The notes: generated from the letters alone by a model not told the origin. DNA of 6,305 nucleotides from an uncultured Streptococcus sp. (GCA_902480035.1 CABSRC010000091.1:1-6305), one strand, 5' to 3'; shown: positions 1 to 5,293, numbered from the stretch's first letter. Program-made: numbers and translations.

Positions 1-1064
1 AGAAGTACTTGGACATTGATGGACAAGCCATCAATCCTGTTTCGCGGGACTATCCAGATGAATTTATCCAGACAGGGATCTCAGCCATTGACCATTTGAA
101 TACCTTGGTTCGGGGCCAAAAACTCCCCGTGTTCTCAGGTTCAGGTCTTCCTCACAAGGAGTTGGCGGCTCAGATTGCCCGTCAAGCGACGGTTCTTAAT
201 TCTGAAGAGAACTTCGCCGTGGTCTTTGCGGCTATGGGGATTACCTTCGAAGAAGCCGAGTTCTTTATGAACGACCTTCGGGAAACAGGAGCTATTGACC
301 GCTCTGTCCTCTTTATCAACCTGGCTAATGACCCAGCTATCGAGCGGATTGCGACTCCTCGGATCGCCTTGACTGCTGCAGAATATTTGGCCTATGAAAA
401 AGACATGCACGTCTTGGTTATTATGACCGATATGACCAACTACTGTGAAGCTCTTCGGGAAGTATCCGCTGCCCGCCGGGAGGTTCCAGGACGTCGGGGC
501 TATCCAGGTTACCTCTATACTAACCTCTCAACCCTCTACGAACGTGCAGGACGCTTGGTTGGAAAGAAAGGATCTGTGACCCAAATTCCGATCCTCTCCA
601 TGCCAGAAGATGACATCACCCACCCCATCCCTGACTTGACAGGTTACATCACGGAAGGACAAATTATCTTGTCCCGCGATCTCTACAATAGCGGTTACCG
701 CCCACCGATCAATGTTCTTCCATCCCTTTCTCGTTTGAAGGACAAGGGTTCTGGTGAAGGCAAGACACGGGAAGACCATGCGGCGACAATGAACCAGCTC
801 TTTGCGGCCTATGCCCAAGGAAAACAAGCCAAAGAACTGGCTGTAGTGCTTGGGGAGTCCGCCTTGTCAGATACCGACAAGCTCTATGTTAAATTTACGG
901 ACCGCTTTGAGCAAGAATACATCAACCAAGGCTTTACCACCAATCGGACGATTGAGGAAAGTTTGGATCTCGGTTGGGAACTCTTATCCATCCTTCCACG
1001 AACAGAGCTCAAACGGATCAAGGATGAGATGATTGACAAGTATCTGCCAAACAAAGAGGATTAG
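1..1064 (+). CDS. ntpB: V-type ATP synthase/ATPase subunit B, 5'-truncated by the window edge
   Basis: Subunit B is the non-catalytic nucleotide-binding subunit of the soluble V1 ring. It alternates with subunit A and helps couple ATP hydrolysis to H+ or Na+ transport. The reading frame is open from position 3 (K-Y-L-D...), so the apparent TTG start at position 9 is internal. Compared with Enterococcus hirae NtpB (about 458 residues, from memory) roughly 107 N-terminal residues lie upstream of the window. Visible hallmarks are DYPDEFIQTGISAIDHLN, the degenerate P-loop segment SGSGLPHKE that replaces a true Walker A, ARREVPGRRGYPGYLYT, and LPSLSRLKDKG, whose Arg (codon 732-734) corresponds to the arginine finger reaching into the A-subunit site. 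The C-terminus (LPRTELKRIKDEMIDKYLP) is complete. ntpD follows 3 bp after the stop, which indicates one operon. Identification is very secure. The ion transported cannot be told from this subunit. Confidence 0.97.
   Translation, partial: KYLDIDGQAINPVSRDYPDEFIQTGISAIDHLNTLVRGQKLPVFSGSGLPHKELAAQIARQATVLNSEENFAVVFAAMGITFEEAEFFMNDLRETGAIDRSVLFINLANDPAIERIATPRIALTAAEYLAYEKDMHVLVIMTDMTNYCEALREVSAARREVPGRRGYPGYLYTNLSTLYERAGRLVGKKGSVTQIPILSMPEDDITHPIPDLTGYITEGQIILSRDLYNSGYRPPINVLPSLSRLKDKGSGEGKTREDHAATMNQLFAAYAQGKQAKELAVVLGESALSDTDKLYVKFTDRFEQEYINQGFTTNRTIEESLDLGWELLSILPRTELKRIKDEMIDKYLPNKED
1053..1060 (+). promoter_or_regulatory. Ribosome binding site of ntpD inside the ntpB 3' end
   Basis: AAAGAGGA lies 7 nt before the ATG at 1068 and overlaps the last codons of ntpB. 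This supports the chosen start and suggests that translation of the two subunits is coupled. Confidence 0.75.
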
Positions 1065-1067
1065 CCT

Positions 1068-1691
1068 ATGGCACGATTAAATGTAAAACCAACTCGGATG
1101 GAGCTTAATATTCTCAAAGAGCGCCTCAAGACAGCAACCCGGGGGCACAAGTTGCTCAAGGACAAGCGGGATGAACTCATGCGTCGCTTTATTGAAGCTG
1201 TGCGTGAGAATAACCGCCTGCGCCAAAAGGTAGAGGCGGCGCTGGTGGACAATATGCAAGATTTCGTGATGGCCAAGTCACTAGAGAGCGACCTCATGGT
1301 GGAAGAAATCTTTGCTGTTCCCACGCGAGAGGTGATGCTGCATATCGAGGAAGAAAATGTCATGAGTGTGCGCGTGCCCAAGCTCCATGCTCGTATCGAT
1401 AATCCATACGGAGATGATGAAGGGGACGTGGTCTATAGCTACCTCGCCTCCAACAGTCAAATGGATAGCACCATCCAAGAAATGGGAGATCTCCTCCCAG
1501 ATTTGCTCAAGTTAGCGGAAATCGAAAAAAGCTGCCAACTCATGGCAGATGAAATCGAGAAAACCCGCCGTCGAGTGAACGGACTGGAGTATGCGACCAT
1601 CCCAGACCTCAAAGAGACTATCTATTATATCGAAATGAAACTCGAAGAAGCCGAACGCGCCAACCTCGTCAGAATCATGAAGGTAAAATAA
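1068..1691 (+). CDS. ntpD: V-type ATP synthase/ATPase subunit D (central stalk)
   Basis: This 207-residue protein is the central rotor shaft of V1, the counterpart of F-ATPase gamma. It links the A/B ring to the membrane rotor. The N-terminus (RLNVKPTRMELNILKERL, then TATRGHKLLKDKRDELMR) and the C-terminal helix (EIEKTRRRVNGLEY...IPDLKETIYYIEMKLEE) are the two long helices that pair as the antiparallel coiled coil of subunit D. A variable middle part, around residues 65-140, separates them. It is somewhat shorter than E. hirae NtpD (about 230, from memory), mostly at the C-terminal tail. The ATG follows the ntpB stop by 3 bp, with AAAGAGGA about 7 nt upstream. It seems to be the last gene of the operon here, because no ntpH/ntpJ-like frame follows and the next features are an inverted-repeat element and a terminator. 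Confidence 0.96.
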   Translation: MARLNVKPTRMELNILKERLKTATRGHKLLKDKRDELMRRFIEAVRENNRLRQKVEAALVDNMQDFVMAKSLESDLMVEEIFAVPTREVMLHIEEENVMSVRVPKLHARIDNPYGDDEGDVVYSYLASNSQMDSTIQEMGDLLPDLLKLAEIEKSCQLMADEIEKTRRRVNGLEYATIPDLKETIYYIEMKLEEAERANLVRIMKVK

Positions 1692-1709
1692 GATACAAAG
1701 CCGTTAAGC

Positions 1710-1850
1710 AACTCAAAGGAAAATAGGGAGTAGGACAGAAGCACTGTTGTATAGAATGCTTCGTTGTCCTGCCCCCACAAGGCTGATTAGGATTTTTCCG
1801 AGCTCTTAAAGCGAGAGAAAAATCCAATCAGCTACTGTGCCTTTGAAGTT
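1710..1850. repeat. Folded intergenic inverted-repeat element (three-way-junction shape), probable dispersed streptococcal repeat
   Basis: About 140 bp that can fold as one closing stem with two hairpins inside. The closing arms are 1710-1719 (AACTCAAAGG) and 1840-1850 (CCTTTGAAGTT, one bulged base). Hairpin 1 pairs 1732-1743 (AGGACAGAAGCA) with 1757-1770 (TGCTTCGTTGTCCT, 2-nt bulge). Hairpin 2 pairs 1782-1798 with 1817-1832, about 16 bp with one bulged A at 1789, and can be lengthened by CACA 1776-1779 against TGTG 1836-1839. The left part, GGGAGTAGGACAGAA, resembles the GGGAGTGGGACAGAA sequence I recall as a common intergenic repeat in streptococci. No ORF of note lies inside. It could be a non-autonomous mobile element, a structured 3' UTR of the ntp mRNA, or both. 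The pairing is seen directly; the repeat identity is from memory. Confidence 0.55.
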
Positions 1851-1917
1851 AGTACTATTACAGTTTGCGTTTTTCACCCAGCTTTTCAGTCGAGTTCAAT
1901 TGCTTTATAAATACAAG

Positions 1918-1955
1918 AACCTCATCAAGAAATCATTCCTAGATGAGGTTTTTTT
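1918..1955 (+). terminator. Rho-independent terminator, probable end of the ntp operon
   Basis: Arms AACCTCATC (1918-1926) and GATGAGGTT (1942-1950) form a 9-bp stem with a 15-nt loop. The right arm runs into seven consecutive T (1949-1955). It is 226 bp past the ntpD stop with no other credible gene in between, so the folded element at 1710-1850 would be part of the ntp transcript. Confidence 0.85.
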
Positions 1956-1991
1956 GCACCCTCTCACTCTTCTTCCACTACCCTATTTTTA

Positions 1992-2008
1992 TGTTACTAG
2001 TTTGTAAC
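1992..2008 (+). promoter_or_regulatory. WalR/VicR (YycF) binding box upstream of the Sip-like gene
   Basis: TGTTAC, five bases, TGTAAC: a perfect match to the tandem WalR consensus TGTWAY-N5-TGTWAY. Further half-site-like hexamers follow at 2011-2016 (TGTGAC) and 2030-2035 (TGTTAC). The box is about 157 bp before the start codon and roughly 90 bp before the best -10 region. WalRK/VicRK is the envelope two-component system that in streptococci controls cell-wall hydrolases and LysM proteins, which fits the gene downstream. Binding itself is inference. Confidence 0.7.
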
Positions 2009-2071
2009 AATGTGACAAGAAAGACGAAATGTTACAAGAAAAATACAGTTTTGTTAAATAGCCAAAAAGGC

Positions 2072-2108
2072 CTTTTATTATTTTTAAATTGTGATAAGAT
2101 AGTATGGT
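2072..2108 (+). promoter_or_regulatory. Probable promoter region of the Sip-like gene
   Basis: Several overlapping -10-like hexamers (TAAGAT 2095-2100, TAGTAT 2100-2105, TATGGT 2103-2108) occur in an AT-rich tract. No good -35 lies at the right distance; CTTTTA at 2072-2077 is 17 bp before TAAGAT. A weak -35 is what an activator-dependent promoter would show, in keeping with the WalR box upstream. A 12-bp palindrome AAAAGGCCTTTT (2065-2076) sits at the -35 position. The exact start is uncertain. Confidence 0.35.
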
Positions 2109-2153
2109 AGTTAATTTGTCCAAGAAAATCTTGAGCAAAAAAACAAAGAAAAA

Positions 2154-2159
2154 AGAGGA
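2154..2159 (+). promoter_or_regulatory. Ribosome binding site of the Sip-like gene
   Basis: AGAGGA, 6 nt before the ATG at 2166. It fixes the start and is followed at once by a Lys-containing signal-peptide n-region. Confidence 0.75.
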
Positions 2160-2165
2160 TAAAAG

Positions 2166-3308
2166 ATGAAATTAAAAGTTAATACGAAGGCCTTGATCGC
2201 TTCAACAGTAGCTCTTGCAGTGATTCCATTTACAAAAGCCACTGCAGAAACACTTGAAGATTGGGTAGCTCGCTCAGTAGATGAAATCAAACATGATATC
2301 CAACAAAGTGGTGACAACCAACAAACGTATACCATCAAATATGGTGATACATTGAGTTCGATCGCAGAAGCGCTTGGAATCGATGTTCATGTGTTGGCAA
2401 ACTTGAACAACATCAGCAACATGGACTTGATCTACCCAGGTACTGTTTTGAAAACAACAGTAAATGATCAAAAAGAAGTAACTTCAGTTGAAATCCAAAC
2501 TCCTCAAGCAGGTGCAACAGATGCAACCGTTGCAAGTGCTGACTTGACAACAAACCAAGTGACAGTTGACGACCAAACAGTCGCTGTGAACGACTTGTCA
2601 AAACCAGTAAACGAAGATAACAAAGCGGTTCCAGTTGCTCCAGCAGCAGAAACTCAAGAAGCTCCAGTAGTTGCTGTCCCAGGAGCAGAAACACCAGCTC
2701 AACCTGCTGTTCCAGAAACACCGAACTACGGTGCTCCAGCTGTTAATGTTGAAACTCAAAACCCAGAAGCAGCAGCTTCCCCTCAATCTGCTCCAGCCCC
2801 AGCAGCACCTGCTGAAACACCAGCTGCGGAAGAAGCACCTGCTGAAACAACACCAGTTCCAGCAGAGGAAGCTCCAGCACAAACTGCAGCAGTAGAAACT
2901 GCTGCTGCCCCTGAAGTACAACCAGTAGCATCAACTCCAGCAAGTGGAAATACGATTCCAACTGATTCAAACCTTCAACCACAAGCAGAAGCTTTCCGTC
3001 AAGAAATCGCTGCGAAATTCGGTATCACAAACATTGGTGGTTACCGTGAAGGGGATCCAGACGATCATGGTAAAGGACTTGCAGTGGACGTAATGGTACC
3101 AACCAGTTCACAACTCGGGGATCAAGTTGCCCAATATGCGATTGACAACATGGACCGTGCAGGTATTTCATATGTTATCTGGAAACAACAATTCTACATG
3201 CCAGTAGACAACATTTACGGACCAGCTAACACTTGGAACCAAATGCCAGACCGTGGTGGAGATACAGCAAACCACTATGATCACGTGCATATTTCATTTA
3301 ACGGATAA
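2166..3308 (+). CDS. sip: Secreted LysM protein of the Sip (surface immunogenic protein) family with a LAS-like C-terminal domain
   Basis: This 380-residue exported protein begins with a signal peptide (Lys-rich n-region, hydrophobic stretch 9-22, probable cleavage after A25-T26-A27). One LysM domain at about 54-98 (TYTIKYGDTLSSIAEALGI) should bind peptidoglycan. A short conserved segment follows to about 150, then a Pro/Ala/Glu/Thr linker (about 155-270). The C-terminal domain (about 275-380) carries GGYREGDPDDHGKGLAVDVM, SYVIWKQQFY, YGPANTWN, MPDRGG and NHYDHVHISFN. The whole plan and many blocks match Streptococcus agalactiae Sip as I remember it (434 residues); the linker here is shorter. 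In the C-terminal domain H301-x6-D308 and H373-x-H375 have the spacing of zinc ligands in LAS peptidases (VanX, MepA), so peptidoglycan peptidase activity is possible but not shown. There is no LPXTG anchor, so wall attachment would rest on LysM. It has its own promoter and terminator. Confidence 0.9.
   Translation: MKLKVNTKALIASTVALAVIPFTKATAETLEDWVARSVDEIKHDIQQSGDNQQTYTIKYGDTLSSIAEALGIDVHVLANLNNISNMDLIYPGTVLKTTVNDQKEVTSVEIQTPQAGATDATVASADLTTNQVTVDDQTVAVNDLSKPVNEDNKAVPVAPAAETQEAPVVAVPGAETPAQPAVPETPNYGAPAVNVETQNPEAAASPQSAPAPAAPAETPAAEEAPAETTPVPAEEAPAQTAAVETAAAPEVQPVASTPASGNTIPTDSNLQPQAEAFRQEIAAKFGITNIGGYREGDPDDHGKGLAVDVMVPTSSQLGDQVAQYAIDNMDRAGISYVIWKQQFYMPVDNIYGPANTWNQMPDRGGDTANHYDHVHISFNG
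2631..2950 (+). repeat. Low-complexity Pro/Ala/Glu/Thr linker with short imperfect coding repeats
   Basis: About 105 codons dominated by GCT/GCA (Ala), CCA (Pro), GAA (Glu) and ACA (Thr). A 16-nt unit AGCACCTGCTGAAACA occurs at 2804-2819 and again at 2834-2849, exactly 30 bp (10 codons) apart. It encodes APAET-type repeats. Such tracts usually form an extended spacer that lets a wall-binding domain and a catalytic or surface domain reach different depths, and they change length readily by slippage. Confidence 0.7.
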
Positions 3309-3317
3309 TAAAACTTC

Positions 3318-3346
3318 GAACTAGGACTAGCTCCTAGTTCTTTTTT
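3318..3346 (+). terminator. Rho-independent terminator of the Sip-like gene
   Basis: GAACTAGGA (3318-3326) and TCCTAGTTC (3332-3340) form a perfect 9-bp stem around a 5-nt loop, followed by six T (3341-3346). It begins 9 bp after the stop codon. Confidence 0.9.
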
Positions 3347-3352
3347 GTGTAC

Positions 3353-3380
3353 AAAAAAGCCGGAAGACGAATCTTCCAGC
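3353..3380 (-). terminator. Rho-independent terminator of the MFS gene
   Basis: Read on the minus strand: GCTGGAAGA, loop TTCG, TCTTCCGGC, then TTTTTT. The stem is 9 bp with one G-U pair. The loop is a UUCG tetraloop, although closed by A-U rather than the hyperstable C-G. It lies just past the transporter stop (3391-3393) and back to back with the terminator of the convergent gene, so each unit has its own dedicated terminator. Confidence 0.85.
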
Positions 3381-3390
3381 CGGACGATGG

Positions 3391-4560
3391 TTATAAAATA
3401 TGATCGACTTTTTCCACCTGATAAAGAGCAAAGGCCATGATAATGGTTAAGACCAGTAGCATGAGGATAGCTGGTGTCCAAGAGTGGAAGAGAGATTTGC
3501 TGTAGCCGAAGAGGATGGGACCAAAAGCAGCAAAGACGTAGCCTCCTGTTTGGGCAAGACCAGAAAGTTGAGCTGTCTTTTCAGGTGTACTGGATTTCAT
3601 GGAGAAAGCGACCATGAGGTAAGGAAAGAGCGAACTAACGGAACTTCCTATCAGGGCATTGATGACGAGCCAGTAGAAGAAGTTGCTGGTCGGGATTAAG
3701 AGCATGGCTACTCCCAGAATCCCTGCTCCAACAACAATAGCAAGCATCAAGCGTCGATTGCGATCGGATAACCGTGTCGTTAAACTTGGGATCGTCAAGG
3801 AGAATGGGAGACTGATCAAGGTGAACACTGAGGCAAGTAGTCCAGATTCAACCTTTGAAAGGCCAGCTTGAACAGCCATGGTCGGAAGCCAAGTCATACT
3901 TGTGTAGAAAAGTAATGACTGCAAGCCTCCAAAAATCATGATAGCCCAGACATATTTATTGGTATACCATTTGTTACTAGCTTCAGCAGTAGCAGCCTTT
4001 TTGAGACGGTGGTTGTAGCGAAGGTTAGGAATCCAGATGACCAAAGCAAGAGCGCACAAGGCAGTCAAAAGAGTCACTAGACCTTGCCAAGAAGTGGCTT
4101 TGGTAATAGGAACCGCTACAGAAGAGGCGATCGCTGTGGACATCCCCATAGAGGTGATGTAGAGAGTTGTTAGCACACCGAGTTGCTTAGGCCGATTGGC
4201 TTGGATCAGACTTGGAAGCAGAACATTGAGAAAGGCAATACTTGCTCCAATTAAGATGGTTCCCAGATAGAGAAAGGAAAGATCGATAATCCGAATGGCA
4301 GATCCGATCGTCATTGCGATCAAAACAAGAAAGAAGAGGCGCTCAATTCCTAATTTTTGAGCAAACTGAATCGCAAAAGGTGAGAAAATGGCAAAGGTAA
4401 GAAGGGGCAAGCTAGTCAATAGTCCCAGAGAGCTCACATCAACCCCCAAACCAGCTGCGATGTCAGACAAGACCGTCGGAAGTGTAGTAAATGGTGTTCG
4501 TAAAACAATCCCAAGCATAATGATGCCCGGGACGAATAATATAGAATGTGTTTTTTTCAT
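3391..4560 (-). CDS. Major facilitator transporter, CynX/NimT-like
   Basis: A 389-residue integral membrane protein with about twelve hydrophobic segments, six on each side of a basic cytoplasmic loop (RYNHRLKKA, residues 181-189). The N-terminus (GIVLRTPFTTLPTVLSDI, residues 17-34) resembles the first segment of the CynX/NimT branch (E. coli cyanate transporter CynX, 2-nitroimidazole transporter NimT). The loop TTRLSDRNRRL (261-271) matches the usual MFS motif position between segments 8 and 9. The substrate cannot be deduced, and no cyanase or other enzyme gene is adjacent. The frame could be extended ten codons to an ATG at 4588-4590, but that codon overlaps the -10 hexamer, whereas AGGAGG stands directly before the ATG at 4558-4560, so the shorter start is chosen. 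The gene is monocistronic, with its own promoter and terminator. Confidence 0.85.
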   Translation of the reverse strand: MKKTHSILFVPGIIMLGIVLRTPFTTLPTVLSDIAAGLGVDVSSLGLLTSLPLLTFAIFSPFAIQFAQKLGIERLFFLVLIAMTIGSAIRIIDLSFLYLGTILIGASIAFLNVLLPSLIQANRPKQLGVLTTLYITSMGMSTAIASSVAVPITKATSWQGLVTLLTALCALALVIWIPNLRYNHRLKKAATAEASNKWYTNKYVWAIMIFGGLQSLLFYTSMTWLPTMAVQAGLSKVESGLLASVFTLISLPFSLTIPSLTTRLSDRNRRLMLAIVVGAGILGVAMLLIPTSNFFYWLVINALIGSSVSSLFPYLMVAFSMKSSTPEKTAQLSGLAQTGGYVFAAFGPILFGYSKSLFHSWTPAILMLLVLTIIMAFALYQVEKVDHIL

Positions 4561-4564
4561 AAAT

Positions 4565-4570
4565 CCTCCT
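4565..4570 (-). promoter_or_regulatory. Ribosome binding site that decides the MFS start
   Basis: On the minus strand AGGAGG is followed by four bases and the ATG at 4560-4558. The spacing is a little short, but the match is perfect. It rules against the longer frame beginning at 4590. Confidence 0.75.
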
Positions 4571-4588
4571 CTGACAAAAATTCTATTC

Positions 4589-4597
4589 ATTATAACA
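4589..4597 (-). promoter_or_regulatory. Extended -10 promoter of the MFS gene
   Basis: On the minus strand TGTTATAAT gives a consensus -10 (TATAAT, 4594-4589) with the TG extension. No good -35 is found 16-18 bp upstream (TCCAAT at best), as is common with extended -10 promoters. Transcription would begin near 4582, leaving a leader of roughly 20 nt. Confidence 0.7.
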
Positions 4598-4628
4598 TAG
4601 ATTGAGGCTAAATTGGAGTATTTTTACA

Positions 4629-4725
4629 AATGAGGGAGAAGGATCGTAGTTCTCACTGTTGTTCGAACTGCATCAATATCTCTAAATTCGGTTGAACTCT
4701 CTGAGTTCACCTCATTAAGAGATAT
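4629..4725. repeat. Nested inverted repeats in the intergenic region before sdpR
   Basis: An inner hairpin TGAACTC (4693-4699), loop TCT, GAGTTCA (4703-4709), lengthened by GG/CC around a bulge, lies inside a wider pair ATATCTCT (4676-4683) and AGAGATAT (4718-4725). A competing pair AATGAGG (4629-4635) and CCTCATT (4710-4716) could form instead. No T-run follows, so it is not a simple terminator. It may be a degenerate dispersed repeat. The function is unknown. Confidence 0.4.
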
Positions 4726-4730
4726 AGAAA

Positions 4731-4750
4731 AGCCACCGGTTTTGGTGGCT
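4731..4750. other. Short GC-rich hairpin, possible weak or relic terminator
   Basis: AGCCACC (4731-4737) pairs with GGTGGCT (4744-4750) around a 6-nt loop. On the plus strand the following bases are CTTAT, so there is no usable T-tract. On the minus strand the stem is followed by only TTTTC. No gene obviously ends here, so it may be left over from a lost gene. Confidence 0.35.
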
Positions 4751-4767
4751 CTTATAGGGAGATTATT

Positions 4768-4833
4768 ATGAAAAATTTTAGGATTTTCTATCAAACAAAG
4801 TTAGGAGGTCTTCATTTGATGGTTTCATTATAA
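4768..4833 (+). CDS. Possible 21-codon small ORF
   Basis: ATG at 4768 is preceded by AGGGAG about 6 nt upstream, and the frame runs to TAA at 4831-4833. The peptide begins MKNFRIFYQTKLGG and ends HLMVSL. A second strong AGGAGG (4803-4808) lies inside it, ahead of an in-frame ATG at 4819 that would encode only MVSL. I do not recognise the peptide. It has two basic residues near the start but no long hydrophobic stretch, so it does not look like a typical SHP-type pheromone or toxic membrane peptide. It may be the degraded start of a lost gene, or chance. Confidence 0.2.
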   Translation: MKNFRIFYQTKLGGLHLMVSL

Positions 4834-4839
4834 GGCTGA

Positions 4840-4862
4840 TTTCTTAAAGAAAACTTAAGAAA
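4840..4862. repeat. Perfect 8-bp inverted repeat
   Basis: TTTCTTAA (4840-4847) and TTAAGAAA (4855-4862) are separated by 7 nt. It is AT-rich with no T-run beyond it. It lies just after the small ORF and about 80 bp before the sdpR promoter. Its role is unknown. Confidence 0.35.
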
Positions 4863-4915
4863 AGACGTTGTTTATAAGAATCGGTCTTAGGTCTGATATT
4901 TTTTTACAACAGAAA

Positions 4916-4939
4916 CTATTTAGATTTTTTTCTAAATAG
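4916..4939. promoter_or_regulatory. Upstream SdpR operator (O1)
   Basis: CTATTTAGA (4916-4924), six T, TCTAAATAG (4931-4939): a perfect 9-bp palindrome with a 6-nt spacer. It ends two bases before the -35 hexamer. The same arms and the same spacer length recur at 4971-4994, so the two are almost surely bound by the same regulator, most likely SdpR itself. Confidence 0.75.
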
Positions 4940-4941
4940 AG

Positions 4942-4970
4942 TTGACAAACCCATCCGAAAGTATTAGAAT
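4942..4970 (+). promoter_or_regulatory. sdpRI promoter
   Basis: TTGACA (4942-4947), 17-bp spacer, TAGAAT (4965-4970). The -35 is perfect, the -10 has one mismatch and the spacing is ideal, so it is a strong sigma-A promoter. The predicted start, near 4977, is inside operator O2. A promoter this strong between two operators implies tight repression by default. Confidence 0.85.
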
Positions 4971-4997
4971 CTATTTAGAAAGATATCTAAATAGATT
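4968..4997. promoter_or_regulatory. Downstream SdpR operator (O2)
   Basis: AATCTATTTAGA (4968-4979), AAGATA, TCTAAATAGATT (4986-4997): perfect 12-bp arms around 6 nt. The core 9-bp arms are identical to O1. It overlaps the end of the -10 and the transcription start and stops just before the ribosome binding site, so occupancy should block RNA polymerase. The centres of O1 and O2 are 55 bp apart, about five helical turns. Confidence 0.8.
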
Positions 4998-4998
4998 A

Positions 4999-5004
4999 GA
5001 GGAG
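4999..5004 (+). promoter_or_regulatory. Ribosome binding site of sdpR
   Basis: GAGGAG, 7 nt before the ATG at 5012, directly after operator O2. Confidence 0.75.
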
Positions 5005-5011
5005 ATAGAGA

Positions 5012-5293
5012 ATGAATTTTGCGCAAACATTTAAAGCTTTATCGAATCCGATAAGAAGAAGTATCTTAGAACTGCTAAAGGCGGGGAAATTATCTGCGGG
5101 AGATATCGCTGGCCACTTTGATGTAGCAGGAGCGACCATTTCTCATCATTTAAGCCTCCTCAAGCAGGCAGATTTAATTCGAGAGGAAAAAGAGAAGAAT
5201 TTTATCTACTATGAACTCAATACTTCTGTCTTAGAGGATTTAATGGTCTGGCTCGTTGATTTGAAAGGAGATTCTACTGATGAAAATGAATAA
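5012..5293 (+). CDS. sdpR: SdpR-family ArsR/SmtB-type autorepressor
   Basis: A 93-residue winged-helix repressor. The N-terminal FKALSNPIRRSILELLKAG (7-25) and the helix-turn-helix (about 28-53: LSAGDIAGHFDVAGATISHH then LSLLKQA) are very close to Bacillus subtilis SdpR as I recall it. The wing (about 55-68: LIREEKEKNFIYYEL) precedes a C-terminal dimerisation helix. The protein has no cysteine, so it lacks the thiol metal site of ArsR/CadC and is unlikely to be a classical metal sensor. In B. subtilis, SdpR represses the sdpRI operon and is sequestered at the membrane by toxin-bound SdpI; the same logic is inferred here from the two palindromes around its promoter. Its last 14 bases overlap sdpI. 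The length is normal for the family. Confidence 0.92.
   Translation: MNFAQTFKALSNPIRRSILELLKAGKLSAGDIAGHFDVAGATISHHLSLLKQADLIREEKEKNFIYYELNTSVLEDLMVWLVDLKGDSTDENE
5264..5270 (+). promoter_or_regulatory. Ribosome binding site of sdpI within sdpR
   Basis: AAAGGAG ends 9 nt before the ATG at 5280. A second in-frame ATG at 5286 would be 15 nt away, so 5280 is preferred. The site is inside the sdpR coding region, so the two proteins are probably made in coupled fashion. Confidence 0.7.

Noticed and set aside
9..11. TTG as the start codon of the ATPase B subunit
   Set aside because: The frame is open upstream to the window edge and the residues before it (K-Y) continue the family alignment, so the gene is simply cut by the window.
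1061..1478. Minus-strand frames across ntpD
   Set aside because: They are Ser/Arg-rich antisense shadows of a secure gene and lack promoter or ribosome site.
1710..1850. CRISPR array or insertion sequence
   Set aside because: There are inverted, not regularly spaced direct repeats, and no transposase frame; at most a non-autonomous element.
2413..2982. Long Leu/Gln-, Cys/Trp/Ser- or Gln/Lys-rich frames overlapping the Sip-like gene on both strands
   Set aside because: They are low-complexity shadows of the repetitive Ala/Pro/Glu linker codons, with no ribosome sites and no family resemblance.
3484..3871. Plus-strand frames opposite the MFS transporter
   Set aside because: They are antisense to a clear membrane protein, without start signals or recognisable domains.
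4768..4833. Small ORF as an SHP or ComS-type quorum-sensing pheromone
   Set aside because: The peptide lacks the hydrophobic C-terminal signature of those families and no Rgg/ComR-type regulator gene is adjacent; kept only as a low-confidence ORF.
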